A DNA stretch of 18,745 bases from an uncultured Collinsella sp. (lineage in GTDB: Bacteria; Actinomycetota; Coriobacteriia; Coriobacteriales; Coriobacteriaceae). The position numbers and the translations under genes were made by a program. Shown here piece after piece: positions 1 to 6,580 of the stretch. The notes beneath the pieces were generated by a model that made no database searches, was not told the origin of the DNA, and was given only the letters and a program-made list of their open reading frames with translations. Location: NCBI GenBank assembly GCA_900544465.1, contig UQVT01000019.1:1-18745 (forward strand), read 5' to 3'. Each line of letters starts with the position of its first letter. Positions within the stretch are counted from its first letter, which is position 1.

Positions 1-147
1 AAGCGGTCGGCGGGGCCATTGTGGCTCTTGACAGCGGATTGGGTCATATGAGCGAGCGGCGCTCAGGTGCCCCAGGTCGCCGCGAAAGAGGAGCGACGCG
101 TACTTCATGTACGCGAGCGACGGTTTGAGCGACGAGATGGGGTGCAT
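1..147 (-). other. Edge-spanning open frame, doubtful coding; possible dispersed repeat
   Basis: A minus-strand frame beginning with ATG at 147 stays open for 49 codons to the left edge (it starts MHPISSLKPSLAYMKYASLL). Another possible start, at 47, would read MTQSAVKSHNGPADR. Neither has a Shine-Dalgarno sequence. The DNA is rich in repeated GAGCGACG-type words and holds a short inverted repeat, GCGTAC-ttcat-GTACGC. I recognise no protein family. From memory this kind of sequence recurs between genes in Collinsella, so it may be a dispersed element rather than a gene, but I could not check that. Confidence 0.2.
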
Positions 148-169
148 GAGCGTCGCGCAGCGTCGACCC

Positions 170-197
170 GTTACGCGGTTTGGTAAAACCGCGTAAC
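170..197. repeat. Perfect 12-bp inverted repeat downstream of lacB
   Basis: The arms GTTACGCGGTTT (170-181) and AAACCGCGTAAC (186-197) are perfectly complementary around a 4-nt loop. The hairpin begins 4 nt past the lacB stop codon and would form in the lacB transcript. No T-run follows in the direction of lacB transcription, so it is not a standard intrinsic terminator. It could be a 3'-end stabilising hairpin, a factor-assisted terminator, or the end of the repeat-like sequence to its left. Confidence 0.5.
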
Positions 198-201
198 CTC
201 C

Positions 202-726
202 CTAGTCGTGGTACTCGCCGCGGTCCCACTTCTCCAGGAACTCGTCAAAGAAGTGCGGGTCGGCCTGAGCCTCGGCGTCGGCCTTGTTGCAGGCGTCGAT
301 CTTGGCAATCAGGGCATCATGCTCGGGAGTCTTGTCGTAGGGCTCTTCCAGGAAGGCAAGCATGATATCGGCCATCAGGAATTCACCGGTGATCTTGCCG
401 CCAAAGCCCACGATGTTGGCGTTGAGCTCGCGACGGGCATACAGGGCAGAGGTCATGTCGCGGACCAGCGCGCAGCGGGCGCCGGGAACCTTGTTGACGG
501 CGTTGGTGATGCCGATGCCGGTGCCGCACAGGGCCACACCAAAGTCGGCCTTGCCGCTGGCAACAGCCTCGCCCACGGCCTTACCGTAGATGGGATAGTG
601 CGTACGGGTGTGGCTGTAGGTGCCGCAGTCGAGCACCTTGTAGCCAGCCTGCTCCAGGCGGTCGGCCAGATAGATCTTCTCGTCCGTAACGATATGGTCG
701 CAACCGATTGCGATGGTCTTCTTCAT
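202..726 (-). CDS. lacB: Galactose-6-phosphate isomerase subunit LacB
   Basis: LacB is the larger subunit of the cytoplasmic heteromeric isomerase that converts D-galactose-6-phosphate to D-tagatose-6-phosphate (RpiB/LacA/LacB family). The 174-residue length is close to the usual ~171. The N-terminal KKTIAIGCDHIVTDEK, the middle THYPIYGKAVGEAV, the GVALCGTGIGITNAVNKVPG loop (the RpiB-type active-site region with its Cys) and the ELNANIVGFGGK segment all match LacB from lactose-PTS organisms as I know it. The start at 726 has a GAAAGGA ribosome site at 734-740. It lies 63 bp downstream of lacA on the same strand and is almost certainly cotranscribed with it. Confidence 0.95.
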   Translation of the reverse strand: MKKTIAIGCDHIVTDEKIYLADRLEQAGYKVLDCGTYSHTRTHYPIYGKAVGEAVASGKADFGVALCGTGIGITNAVNKVPGARCALVRDMTSALYARRELNANIVGFGGKITGEFLMADIMLAFLEEPYDKTPEHDALIAKIDACNKADAEAQADPHFFDEFLEKWDRGEYHD

Positions 727-789
727 CAGAACGTCCTTTCGTCTGAATTCACAAGTTGAGGTAGAAGTTCGAGTTCTCGGTGGCTCTCG

Positions 790-1218
790 TTAGGCCATCT
801 TGTTAAGCATGTCGACACGGATCTGGTGACGACCGCCGGCGTACTGGGCGCGCAGGAACTCGCGGGCGATCTTCTTGGCGACCTCGGTGCCCACAACGCC
901 CGGGCCCATGGTGACCATGCGCGAGCCGTTGTGCTCGCGGGTCATGTAGGCGGAACGCTCGTCGGAAATGTTGGCGACGACCATGCCCTTGATCTTGACG
1001 GCGGCCATATAGGAGCCAACGCCGTACTTATCGAATGCGAAGCCCTGGGAATCCTTGTGCTCCAGCAGGTCCTTGGCAACGGCGGTCGCGGAATCGACAA
1101 AGTCCGCGGCAGGGGTCTCGGAATAGTCGACGACCTCGTGACCGTCGGCGATGAGCATCTCCTTGATGGACTCCTTCATCGACATACCGTCGGCATCGGA
1201 AGCGATTACAACCCTCAT
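790..1218 (-). CDS. lacA: Galactose-6-phosphate isomerase subunit LacA
   Basis: LacA is the small subunit of galactose-6-phosphate isomerase and acts with LacB in the tagatose-6-phosphate pathway. From the ATG at 1218 the protein is 142 residues, the standard LacA length. It starts MRVVIASDADG and ends GGRHQIRVDMLNKMA, which is nearly the canonical LacA C-terminus. Internal matches include IKGMVVANISDERSAYMTR and HNGSRMVTMG. An in-frame upstream ATG at 1278 would add 20 unrelated residues without a ribosome site. The 1218 start has AAGGAGG immediately upstream, so the shorter form is chosen. It is the first gene of the lacA-lacB pair. Confidence 0.95.
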   Translation of the reverse strand: MRVVIASDADGMSMKESIKEMLIADGHEVVDYSETPAADFVDSATAVAKDLLEHKDSQGFAFDKYGVGSYMAAVKIKGMVVANISDERSAYMTREHNGSRMVTMGPGVVGTEVAKKIAREFLRAQYAGGRHQIRVDMLNKMA

Positions 1219-1223
1219 GACAT

Positions 1224-1230
1224 CCTCCTT
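1224..1230 (-). promoter_or_regulatory. Shine-Dalgarno sequence fixing the lacA start
   Basis: Read on the minus strand this is AAGGAGG, a near-perfect anti-16S match 5 nt before the ATG at 1218. It decides the lacA start in favour of the 142-residue protein. Confidence 0.85.
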
Positions 1231-1312
1231 GAGAGATACGCAGGTGCGTAGTTTCTGTTTGGAAGTGTTGAATCGCATTCAGGTCCGGGCATCTGAATGT
1301 GCGGTTCTTCAC

Positions 1313-1400
1313 TGTTCATGTTTATTTGAACACATTCGAACATCAACTGCAAGAATTATTTGTTTATCTTTGTTCTTTTTTGAACAAATACCGTTTACGG
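1313..1400 (-). promoter_or_regulatory. lacAB control region with GAACA repeats and an ACCGTTTACGG motif
   Basis: The AT-rich stretch upstream of lacA holds several related elements. TGTTC at 1313-1317 faces GAACA at 1328-1332. Two direct GAACA copies lie 10 bp apart (1328-1342, GAACACATTCGAACA). TTTGTTC/GAACAAA arms form an inverted repeat at 1369-1388. ACCGTTTACGG lies at 1390-1400. Related motifs occur upstream of the EIIA gene and all three PTS modules. GAACA/TGTTC half-sites suit a DeoR-type sugar regulator, and the window ends in a gene fragment of that apparent type, but the link is inference. I could not pick out a convincing -35/-10 pair. The 309-bp gap 1219-1527 holds only this region and the terminator at 1454-1493. 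Confidence 0.5.
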
Positions 1401-1453
1401 ATGATTGCTGACCGTTTGGAATCGGGAAAAACCTAGCCTGCCACGTATTCATC

Positions 1454-1493
1454 AAACAAAAAGGGCGGCCGAGAACGCATCTCGGCCGCCCTT
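1454..1493 (-). terminator. Intrinsic terminator of the membrane-protein gene
   Basis: A perfect 14-bp stem, AAGGGCGGCCGAGA (1461-1474) with TCTCGGCCGCCCTT (1480-1493), has a 5-nt loop. Read on the minus strand it is followed by a TTTTTGTTTG tract, so it ends transcription coming from the gene at 1528-2541. It also separates that gene from the lacAB promoter region. Confidence 0.9.
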
Positions 1494-1527
1494 CGGCGGT
1501 ATATCCCGGTATATACAGCTGTTTTAG

Positions 1528-2541
1528 TTACTCAGACCGTACGCTCTTCTTGGCGTGCTTGGACGGAGCGCTCAGAAAGCGGCCCGTCAAATAGTTCGCG
1601 GGACCGGAGATATCAATCCCCAACAGCGTGTGTCCCAGCCACAAAAACGCCGCGAGCACCAGCAATGGAATCACGCACGAGGTCACGATCATCACGATGA
1701 CGCCTTCGATAAGGTCGGTCACCTGCTGCACAATTTCATTGGTCATCTGCTTGGCACCGCTGGTCACCGATGTGACGAGACCCGAGGCGCCGTCGGCAAG
1801 CTGCTCAAGCACATTCTTGGACTCTGTGGACTCGGTCTTTTTCTTGCTTGCTTTGGAGCTGTCGCTATCTGCCGCACCCGCAGCGTCAGCCGCCTTTTGC
1901 TCGGCTTGCTCGATGCTAACGCGATACGTTTCGTCGACCTTCTGCGACACCCAAACGCTTGCAGGCACCAACGCCATGCCAATTATGGCGACCACCAGCA
2001 CACGCGTTGCCACGCGGCGAATGACCGTGCTCGTACTCCAGCGTCCGTGAATGCCAAGCGACACTGCAAAGAGCACCAGCGCAAACGGAATCAGGATGCC
2101 CAGACCAACCGACCACAAAATGGTCAGCAGGTATTTCTCGAGGTAGAGCACGGCAAGCACGATGCCCAAGTTACCCGAAAGCTGTGCGAGCTGCTCGGCA
2201 ACCGGCGTTCCCGTATCACCCGGCAGTGCAGTGATACCCGCAGATAGGGCGACGCACGAGGTCGTGAGCGCCAAAACATTGCCCTTCTTTTGATCGATGA
2301 CCTCGATGGTGGAGTCCCAAGTTTTGGTATCGGCGAAATGCGGACGAGCCACAAAGCCCGACAGCAGCGCCAGTACCACGAGCGCAACGATAAAGCCAAT
2401 CTGCAGTTTTTTGTTTGCGCACACGACATCGGACAGACTGGGCTGCAGCTCGGTTACCGTCGTGTGCTCGGTTATCTGGACAGGACGTCCATGAGCCATC
2501 TCGTGCGCGTCTCTTTTTTGTATTGACCCGTTATCCGGCAT
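1528..2541 (-). CDS. Unrecognised multi-spanning membrane protein
   Basis: This is a 337-residue protein I cannot assign to a family. After a polar N-terminus of about 45 residues there is a hydrophobic segment at ~46-66, a soluble-looking stretch, a pair of helices at ~124-165, another at ~175-200, and a long one at ~283-313. Between the last two lies a hydrophilic loop (~200-280) rich in Ala, Ser, Lys and Glu. The C-terminus is basic (PSKHAKKSVRSE). There is no signal-peptidase site and no PTS, transporter or enzyme motif that I recognise. The start has a strong GAGGAGGT ribosome site (2548-2555) and the gene has its own terminator. It sits between lacAB and the EIIA gene but looks like an independent unit. 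A role in galactoside use is not shown by the sequence. Confidence 0.8.
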   Translation of the reverse strand: MPDNGSIQKRDAHEMAHGRPVQITEHTTVTELQPSLSDVVCANKKLQIGFIVALVVLALLSGFVARPHFADTKTWDSTIEVIDQKKGNVLALTTSCVALSAGITALPGDTGTPVAEQLAQLSGNLGIVLAVLYLEKYLLTILWSVGLGILIPFALVLFAVSLGIHGRWSTSTVIRRVATRVLVVAIIGMALVPASVWVSQKVDETYRVSIEQAEQKAADAAGAADSDSSKASKKKTESTESKNVLEQLADGASGLVTSVTSGAKQMTNEIVQQVTDLIEGVIVMIVTSCVIPLLVLAAFLWLGHTLLGIDISGPANYLTGRFLSAPSKHAKKSVRSE

Positions 2542-2634
2542 TTGGATACCTCCTCAGTCCGGTCTGTATTGCGGATGGAAGTATACCCACCCATCGAAAA
2601 ACCGAACGGGAGGGCGTGCAGAAGCTCCAAGACT

Positions 2635-2752
2635 GTCCCCAATGACTAGTCGTTTAAGAACGTCCCCAATGACTGTCTCGGGATGAGTTGCGGTGGAATA
2701 GGGATTGTTTTGCGCCCGCCGGCCCCTATTCAGTCCCCATTTCACCGCAACT
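2635..2752. repeat. REP-like intergenic sequence: direct repeat plus long imperfect hairpin
   Basis: GTCCCCAATGACT occurs twice, at 2635-2647 and 2662-2674 (27-bp period). Next to it an imperfect hairpin joins AGTTGCGGTG+GAATAGGG (2686-2703) to CCCTATTC (2724-2731) and CACCGCAACT (2743-2752), with an 11-nt bulge on the right side. The repeated GTCCCC words and bulged stem resemble REP-type elements in many genomes. No coding potential is seen in 2542-2826. Confidence 0.4.
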
Positions 2753-2761
2753 TGGAGGAGG

Positions 2762-2799
2762 ACAGAAAAAGCCCTGCCGCGGGTAGCGGCAGAGCTTTT
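2762..2799 (-). terminator. Intrinsic terminator of the EIIA gene
   Basis: The stem AAAAGCCCTGCCGC (2767-2780) / GCGGCAGAGCTTTT (2786-2799) has one mismatch and a 5-nt loop. It is followed on the minus strand by TTTTTCTGTC. It lies just past the EIIA stop codon, so EIIA appears to be a monocistronic transcript. Confidence 0.85.
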
Positions 2800-2826
2800 G
2801 GAAGGGGACTTGGCTGTGAGGGCTCG

Positions 2827-3165
2827 TTAGGCGAGCTTGGCCTCGAGCTCGGCGATGCGCTTGTAGGCGTCGATGGTAAAGCGGGTCTGCTTCTCCAGAA
2901 TCATGGTAGTCATGAGGGTATCCTGAGCGTGGGCCATGATGAAGGTCATCTCCATCTCGCCACCACCGGCCTCCTGCGAAAGCAGCTTGGTCTGCGTGTC
3001 GTGGGCGCCGATAAGTGCATCGCTGGCATCCTTGTGCAGCTGCTCGGCCTTCTCAAAGTCACCCTCGCGAGCAGCATCGAGCGCTGCAAGCAGATCGGTC
3101 TGGGCGTCACCTGCGTATGCGACAATCTCGAATCCAACCATCGAGATTTCTTCTTTGGTTGCCAT
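2827..3165 (-). CDS. lacF: PTS lactose/cellobiose-family EIIA component
   Basis: This cytoplasmic PTS phosphocarrier of the lactose/cellobiose (Lac) family takes phosphate from HPr and passes it to the cysteine of an EIIB domain. It is 112 residues, the normal size for LacF/ChbA. The motif TFIMAHAQDTLMTT carries the phosphorylated histidine (His79, equivalent to His78 of the lactococcal enzyme) and the metal-binding Asp82 that organises the trimer. The ribosome site AAAGGAA lies upstream of the ATG at 3165. It is the only EIIA in the window, while three EIICB proteins are encoded, so it probably serves all three. Lactose rather than cellobiose specificity is inferred from the neighbouring lacAB and GH1 genes. 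Confidence 0.92.
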   Translation of the reverse strand: MATKEEISMVGFEIVAYAGDAQTDLLAALDAAREGDFEKAEQLHKDASDALIGAHDTQTKLLSQEAGGGEMEMTFIMAHAQDTLMTTMILEKQTRFTIDAYKRIAELEAKLA

Positions 3166-3239
3166 ATTGCGTTCCTTTCACATATGAACCAATGGAGAGC
3201 ATCGCGTCCGGGCATACGCGCTGCGTTCTGTATGGCAGA

Positions 3240-3348
3240 AACATTAACATTCAAACAAAAAAGAACAGCGCAAAACGTAATTTCAAGCTATGAACGGTCA
3301 CTTTTCGCCCGTGAACGGTTTTTAAACCAATCTGAACAATATCGAACA
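3240..3348 (-). promoter_or_regulatory. EIIA control region with shared GAACA/ACCGTT elements
   Basis: The gap between the first LacI gene and the EIIA gene contains CCGTGAACGGT (3309-3319, the reverse of ACCGTTCACGG) and TGAACAATATCGAACA (3333-3348), which has two GAACA words 10 bp apart as in the lacA region. A tandem AACATT pair lies at about 3242-3252. The resemblance to the lacAB upstream region suggests shared control. No convincing -35/-10 pair stands out. Confidence 0.4.
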
Positions 3349-3379
3349 CAATTAGCGGAAACCCAAACAGGCCCGTGCC

Positions 3380-4384
3380 CTAGCGCCAATCGCGCACCGT
3401 ATCGCCCTCGACGAGTACGCCCGGAAACAGCATGTGCTCCACACCGGGTTCAACGCCCTCGGCACCGGCGATCTTATCGACTGCCCACATGCCGACACGC
3501 TTGTTGTCAAAGCGCACGGTGGCCAGGCGACGATCGGGCACGATGTCGCCCAGACTGTCATCAACACCCACCACGCTCACGTCCTCGGGCACGTGCTTTC
3601 CGCGCGACTCGAGTCCGCGAATGCAGCCGTAGGCCATGGCGTCGTTGGAAGCATAAATGGCCGTACAGGTCGGATCGTCCGCCAGAGCCTGACCGGCAGC
3701 ATACCCGCTCTGTGCCGTCCAATCGCCACGAACGAGTCGCGGTGGCTCAATGCCATGCGCGCGCAATGTCTCACGCCAGCCTTCCTCGCGCCGCATGCCC
3801 GAAAGCGAGCGCTCGGGGCACGAGATAAAGTGCACAGTCTTGTGTCCCTGCCCCAGCAAATACTCGACCACCTGGCGCGAACAATCGAACTGGTCGTTAT
3901 CGACCGTTGAACAGAGCGGGTGCTCCAGCATGGTAACGAGCACCGTCTGCATGCCAGGTAGCGGCTCGAAGGTGCCAAAGTCCGCCGGCATGCGATTCAT
4001 GATCACAACCATACCGTCCACTGGCAGTGCGCTCATGCGTGACGATGCGCTCTCGAGGGTATAGGGGTGTCCATCTACTTTAGTGAGGGTGATGGCATAG
4101 CCGTGTTTGTCGGCCGCGGCGGCAAAGCCCTCCATACGGTCGAGGTTGCCGGTGCCGGTAATGTTGAACATGGCGACGCCGACGGTCTTAAACTTACCGC
4201 GGCGCAGCGATCGACCGGCAAAATTGGGGCGATACCCCAGCTCGCGCATGGCGGCACGCACGCGCTCCTTGGTCTCGGGGCGCACGCTGGGCGAATCGTG
4301 CACCGTACGCGAGACTGTCTGCTCCGAGACGCCCGCGAGACGCGCCACATCCTTAACGGAAACCGATTTTTTAACAGCGGCCAT
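3380..4384 (-). CDS. LacI-family transcriptional repressor, module 1
   Basis: This is a 334-residue LacI/GalR regulator. The N-terminal helix-turn-helix is VKDVARLAGVSEQTVSRTVH (residues 10-29), with Glu21-Gln22 as the first two recognition-helix residues, followed by the hinge YRPNFAGRSLRRG. The periplasmic-binding-like sugar-sensing domain follows, with VDGMVVIMNR, YASNDAMAYG and DVSVVGVDDS. It is transcribed away from the EIICB-GH1 pair across a 357-bp region with three operator-like palindromes, one 14 bp upstream of its own start. It is therefore likely to repress module 1 and itself until a phosphorylated or free galactoside binds. The upstream ribosome site is weak (GAAAGA). No terminator is visible downstream. 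Confidence 0.92.
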   Translation of the reverse strand: MAAVKKSVSVKDVARLAGVSEQTVSRTVHDSPSVRPETKERVRAAMRELGYRPNFAGRSLRRGKFKTVGVAMFNITGTGNLDRMEGFAAAADKHGYAITLTKVDGHPYTLESASSRMSALPVDGMVVIMNRMPADFGTFEPLPGMQTVLVTMLEHPLCSTVDNDQFDCSRQVVEYLLGQGHKTVHFISCPERSLSGMRREEGWRETLRAHGIEPPRLVRGDWTAQSGYAAGQALADDPTCTAIYASNDAMAYGCIRGLESRGKHVPEDVSVVGVDDSLGDIVPDRRLATVRFDNKRVGMWAVDKIAGAEGVEPGVEHMLFPGVLVEGDTVRDWR

Positions 4385-4397
4385 AGGTCGATCTTTC

Positions 4398-4415
4398 TAT
4401 GTCGACGATGCCATT
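4398..4415. promoter_or_regulatory. Candidate autoregulatory LacI operator, module 1 (O3)
   Basis: TATGTCGACGATGCCATT fits the AATGnnnACGTnnnCATT scaffold with two mismatches and keeps the module-1 arm TGCCATT. It lies between the repressor start (4384) and the main control region, so binding would block the repressor's own expression. Confidence 0.45.
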
Positions 4416-4496
4416 GGTGGCACCCTACGCAGTCATTTTTAACGCCTTCAAGTATATCCAACGCCTCCCCCACCATACGCTCACCACCCAAAACCT

Positions 4497-4512
4497 ACCG
4501 TTCACCGACAAT
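4497..4512. promoter_or_regulatory. Common upstream motif ACCGTTCACCG-ACAAT, module 1
   Basis: ACCGTTCACCGACAAT matches the equivalent sequences of modules 2 and 3 and the ACCGTTYACGG motif at the lacAB and EIIA promoters. It lies upstream of the module-specific operators, suiting a shared regulator. The identity of that regulator is unknown. Confidence 0.4.
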
Positions 4513-4542
4513 CCCGCTTCCACGAACGGCTTTTGTCGCCCA

Positions 4543-4560
4543 AATGTTAACGTTGCCATT
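4543..4560. promoter_or_regulatory. LacI-type operator, module 1 (O1)
   Basis: AATGTTAACGTTGCCATT fits AATGnnnACGTnnnCATT exactly. A near-identical copy lies in the opposite orientation at 4663-4680, with centres 120 bp apart, which could allow looping by a tetrameric repressor. Confidence 0.75.
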
Positions 4561-4662
4561 GTGCAAACACAGAGCCACCGGGCGGCTCAAACGTTTACGC
4601 ATAAGGAATCGACGGTTCGCAGGCACAGGAACCACCGGTTCGCGTCTTTTTTTGTGTCGCAA

Positions 4663-4680
4663 AATGGCAACGTCAACATT
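4663..4680. promoter_or_regulatory. LacI-type operator, module 1 (O2)
   Basis: AATGGCAACGTCAACATT is the reverse-orientation copy of O1, with one mismatch over 19 bp when the flanking base is included. It ends directly upstream of the candidate -35 box, so bound repressor would block polymerase. Confidence 0.75.
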
Positions 4681-4708
4681 TTGGCAACCGAACGTCAAAA
4701 GCTACCAT
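4681..4708 (+). promoter_or_regulatory. Candidate promoter of module 1
   Basis: TTGGCA (4681-4686) and TACCAT (4703-4708) are separated by 16 bp, with 5/6 and 4/6 matches to the sigma-70 consensus. Transcription would start near 4715, leaving a short leader before the AGGAG ribosome site (4731-4735). Confidence 0.4.
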
Positions 4709-4741
4709 CGTTGCTAACCCACCGACTCTTAGGAGCTTTGC

Positions 4742-6514
4742 ATGGAGCAACTCATCGCCACTATCGAAAAGGGCCAGCCCTTTTTCAACGCGATCGCCCG
4801 CAACAAGTACCTCAAGGCGATCCGCGACGGTTTTATCTCCGTCATCCCCATCATCATCTTCTCGTCCATCTTCTGCCTCGTAGCCTCGGTCCCCAACATC
4901 TGGGGTTTCTACTGGCCCGATGACATCAACAACGCCCTGTGGAAGTGCTACAACTACTCCATGGGCATCCTGGCAATCGCCTGTGCCGCCACCACCGCCA
5001 AGCACTTCGCCGACGCTCAGAACCGCGACCTGCCCAAGAACAACCAGATCAACTTTATCTCATGCATGTGCGCGGCCATCATCGGCTTCTTGCTCCTTTC
5101 GAGCGACACCATCGCCACGGACGCCGCCAGCGGCTTCAACACCACCTACCTTGGTTCCAAGGGCCTGCTGACTGCCTTCATCGCTGCGTTTGTGACCGGC
5201 ATCATCTACAAGTTCTTTATCAAGCGCAACATCACCGTCAAGATGCCCGAGCAGGTTCCGCCCAACATCTCGCAGACCTTTAAGGACATCATCCCCTTCT
5301 CCGTCTGCATCACCGTCTTTTGGGTCTTTGACATCGTCTTCCGCGCTGCCTTTGGCTTCTGCTTTGCCCAGGGCGTCATCCAGGTGTTCCAGCCCCTGTT
5401 CACCGCTGCCGACGGCTACATCGGCCTCGCTGTGATCTACGGCGCCATGAGCCTGTTCTGGTTCGTCGGCGTCCACGGCCCCTCGATCGTCGAGCCCGCC
5501 ATCGCCGCCGCCCTCGTTGCCAACATGACCGACAACCTGGCTGCGTTCCAGGCCGGCCAGCACGCTTCCGCTGTCCTGACCCAGGGTGCCCAGTACTTCG
5601 TCGTCTGCATGGGCGGCACCGGCGCCACGCTCGTCCTGGTCTTTATGTTCTGCTTCCTGGCCAAGTCTCAGGAGATGCGCGCCGTCGGTAAGGCCGCCAT
5701 CGTCCCCGTCTGCTTTGCCGTCAACGAGCCGCTGCTGTTCGCCGCGCCCATCGTGCTCAACCCCGTCTTCTTTGTCCCGTTTGTCTTTGCCCCGATCGCC
5801 AACATCTGGATCCTCAAGATCTTTATCGACTTCTTGGGCATGAACGGCTTTATGTACACCCTGCCTTGGACCGTCCCCGGCCCCATCGGCACCATCATGG
5901 GCCTGGGCTTCCAGCCGCTCGCTTTTGTGATGCTCGCCCTTATCCTGGTCGTCGACTTTGTTCTGTACTATCCGTTCTTCCGTGCCTACGACGCCCAGAA
6001 GTGCGCCGAGGAGGCCGAGATCTCCCAGGAGGAGCTCGCCGCCAAGAACGCCGAGAAGGCCGCCAAGCTCAACGATGCCTTCCAGGGCAAGGCTGACGCC
6101 AAGAGCGTTGCCGCCGGCGCTGCTGCCGAGGCCGTAAAGACCGATGCCACTCCCGCCTCTACCCCCGCTGCCGAGGCTACGGCCGCCAGCGACCTCAACG
6201 GCAAGCGCGTGCTCGTGCTCTGCCAGGGTGGCGGTACCTCGGGCCTGCTCGCCAACGCGCTGGCCAAGGCCGCCAAGGAGCGCGGCATTAACCTCGAGAC
6301 CGCTGCCGAGGCCTATGGCAACCACGTTGACATGCTTCCCGACTTTGATCTGGTCGTCCTGGCCCCGCAGGCCGCGAGCTACCTGGCCGACCTGCAGAAA
6401 GACTGCGAGCGCGTGGGCAACAAGTGCGTCGCCTGCCGCGGTAAGCAGTACATCGAGCTCTCCCAGAACGGCGACAAGTCTCTCGCCTTCGTGAGCGAGC
6501 AGCTGTCGAAGTAA
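4742..6514 (+). CDS. lacE: PTS lactose-family EIICB permease, module 1
   Basis: This 590-residue membrane permease imports a beta-galactoside and phosphorylates it at C6. The EIIC part (residues ~1-415) contains multiple membrane helices, the WFVGVHGPSIVEP segment, the GGTGATL loop and the family signature NEPLLFAAPIVLNP (Asn328, Glu329). A charged Ala/Glu-rich linker (~416-487) leads to the EIIB domain, whose phosphorylated cysteine is Cys494 in VLVLCQGGGTSGLL. No EIIA domain is fused, so phosphate must come from the separate EIIA. The EIIB differs from those of modules 2 and 3: its active loop reads CQGGGTSG instead of CAGAGTSA, and it has extra cysteines at 555, 562 and 565. The start has AGGAG 6 nt upstream. 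Lactose is the likely substrate, but other galactosides are possible. Confidence 0.93.
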   Translation: MEQLIATIEKGQPFFNAIARNKYLKAIRDGFISVIPIIIFSSIFCLVASVPNIWGFYWPDDINNALWKCYNYSMGILAIACAATTAKHFADAQNRDLPKNNQINFISCMCAAIIGFLLLSSDTIATDAASGFNTTYLGSKGLLTAFIAAFVTGIIYKFFIKRNITVKMPEQVPPNISQTFKDIIPFSVCITVFWVFDIVFRAAFGFCFAQGVIQVFQPLFTAADGYIGLAVIYGAMSLFWFVGVHGPSIVEPAIAAALVANMTDNLAAFQAGQHASAVLTQGAQYFVVCMGGTGATLVLVFMFCFLAKSQEMRAVGKAAIVPVCFAVNEPLLFAAPIVLNPVFFVPFVFAPIANIWILKIFIDFLGMNGFMYTLPWTVPGPIGTIMGLGFQPLAFVMLALILVVDFVLYYPFFRAYDAQKCAEEAEISQEELAAKNAEKAAKLNDAFQGKADAKSVAAGAAAEAVKTDATPASTPAAEATAASDLNGKRVLVLCQGGGTSGLLANALAKAAKERGINLETAAEAYGNHVDMLPDFDLVVLAPQAASYLADLQKDCERVGNKCVACRGKQYIELSQNGDKSLAFVSEQLSK

Positions 6515-6523
6515 GTAATGCTC

Positions 6524-6557
6524 AGGGCCAGTCGACCATCAGCAGCCGGCTGGCCCT
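6524..6557 (+). other. Intercistronic hairpin between EIICB and GH1, module 1
   Basis: AGGGCCAG (6524-6531) pairs perfectly with CTGGCCCT (6550-6557) around an 18-nt loop. It lies in the short gap between the EIICB stop and the GH1 start at 6581. Only a weak T-rich stretch follows, so it may be a partial terminator or an mRNA-stabilising/processing structure that sets the ratio of the two proteins. Confidence 0.5.
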
Positions 6558-6580
6558 TCGATTTAGACGATTGGATCATC

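Noticed and set aside
6518..6580. ATG at 6518 as the module-1 GH1 start
   Set aside because: The added 21 residues span the intercistronic hairpin, do not match the family N-terminus, and lack a ribosome site. The 6581 start aligns with the other copies.
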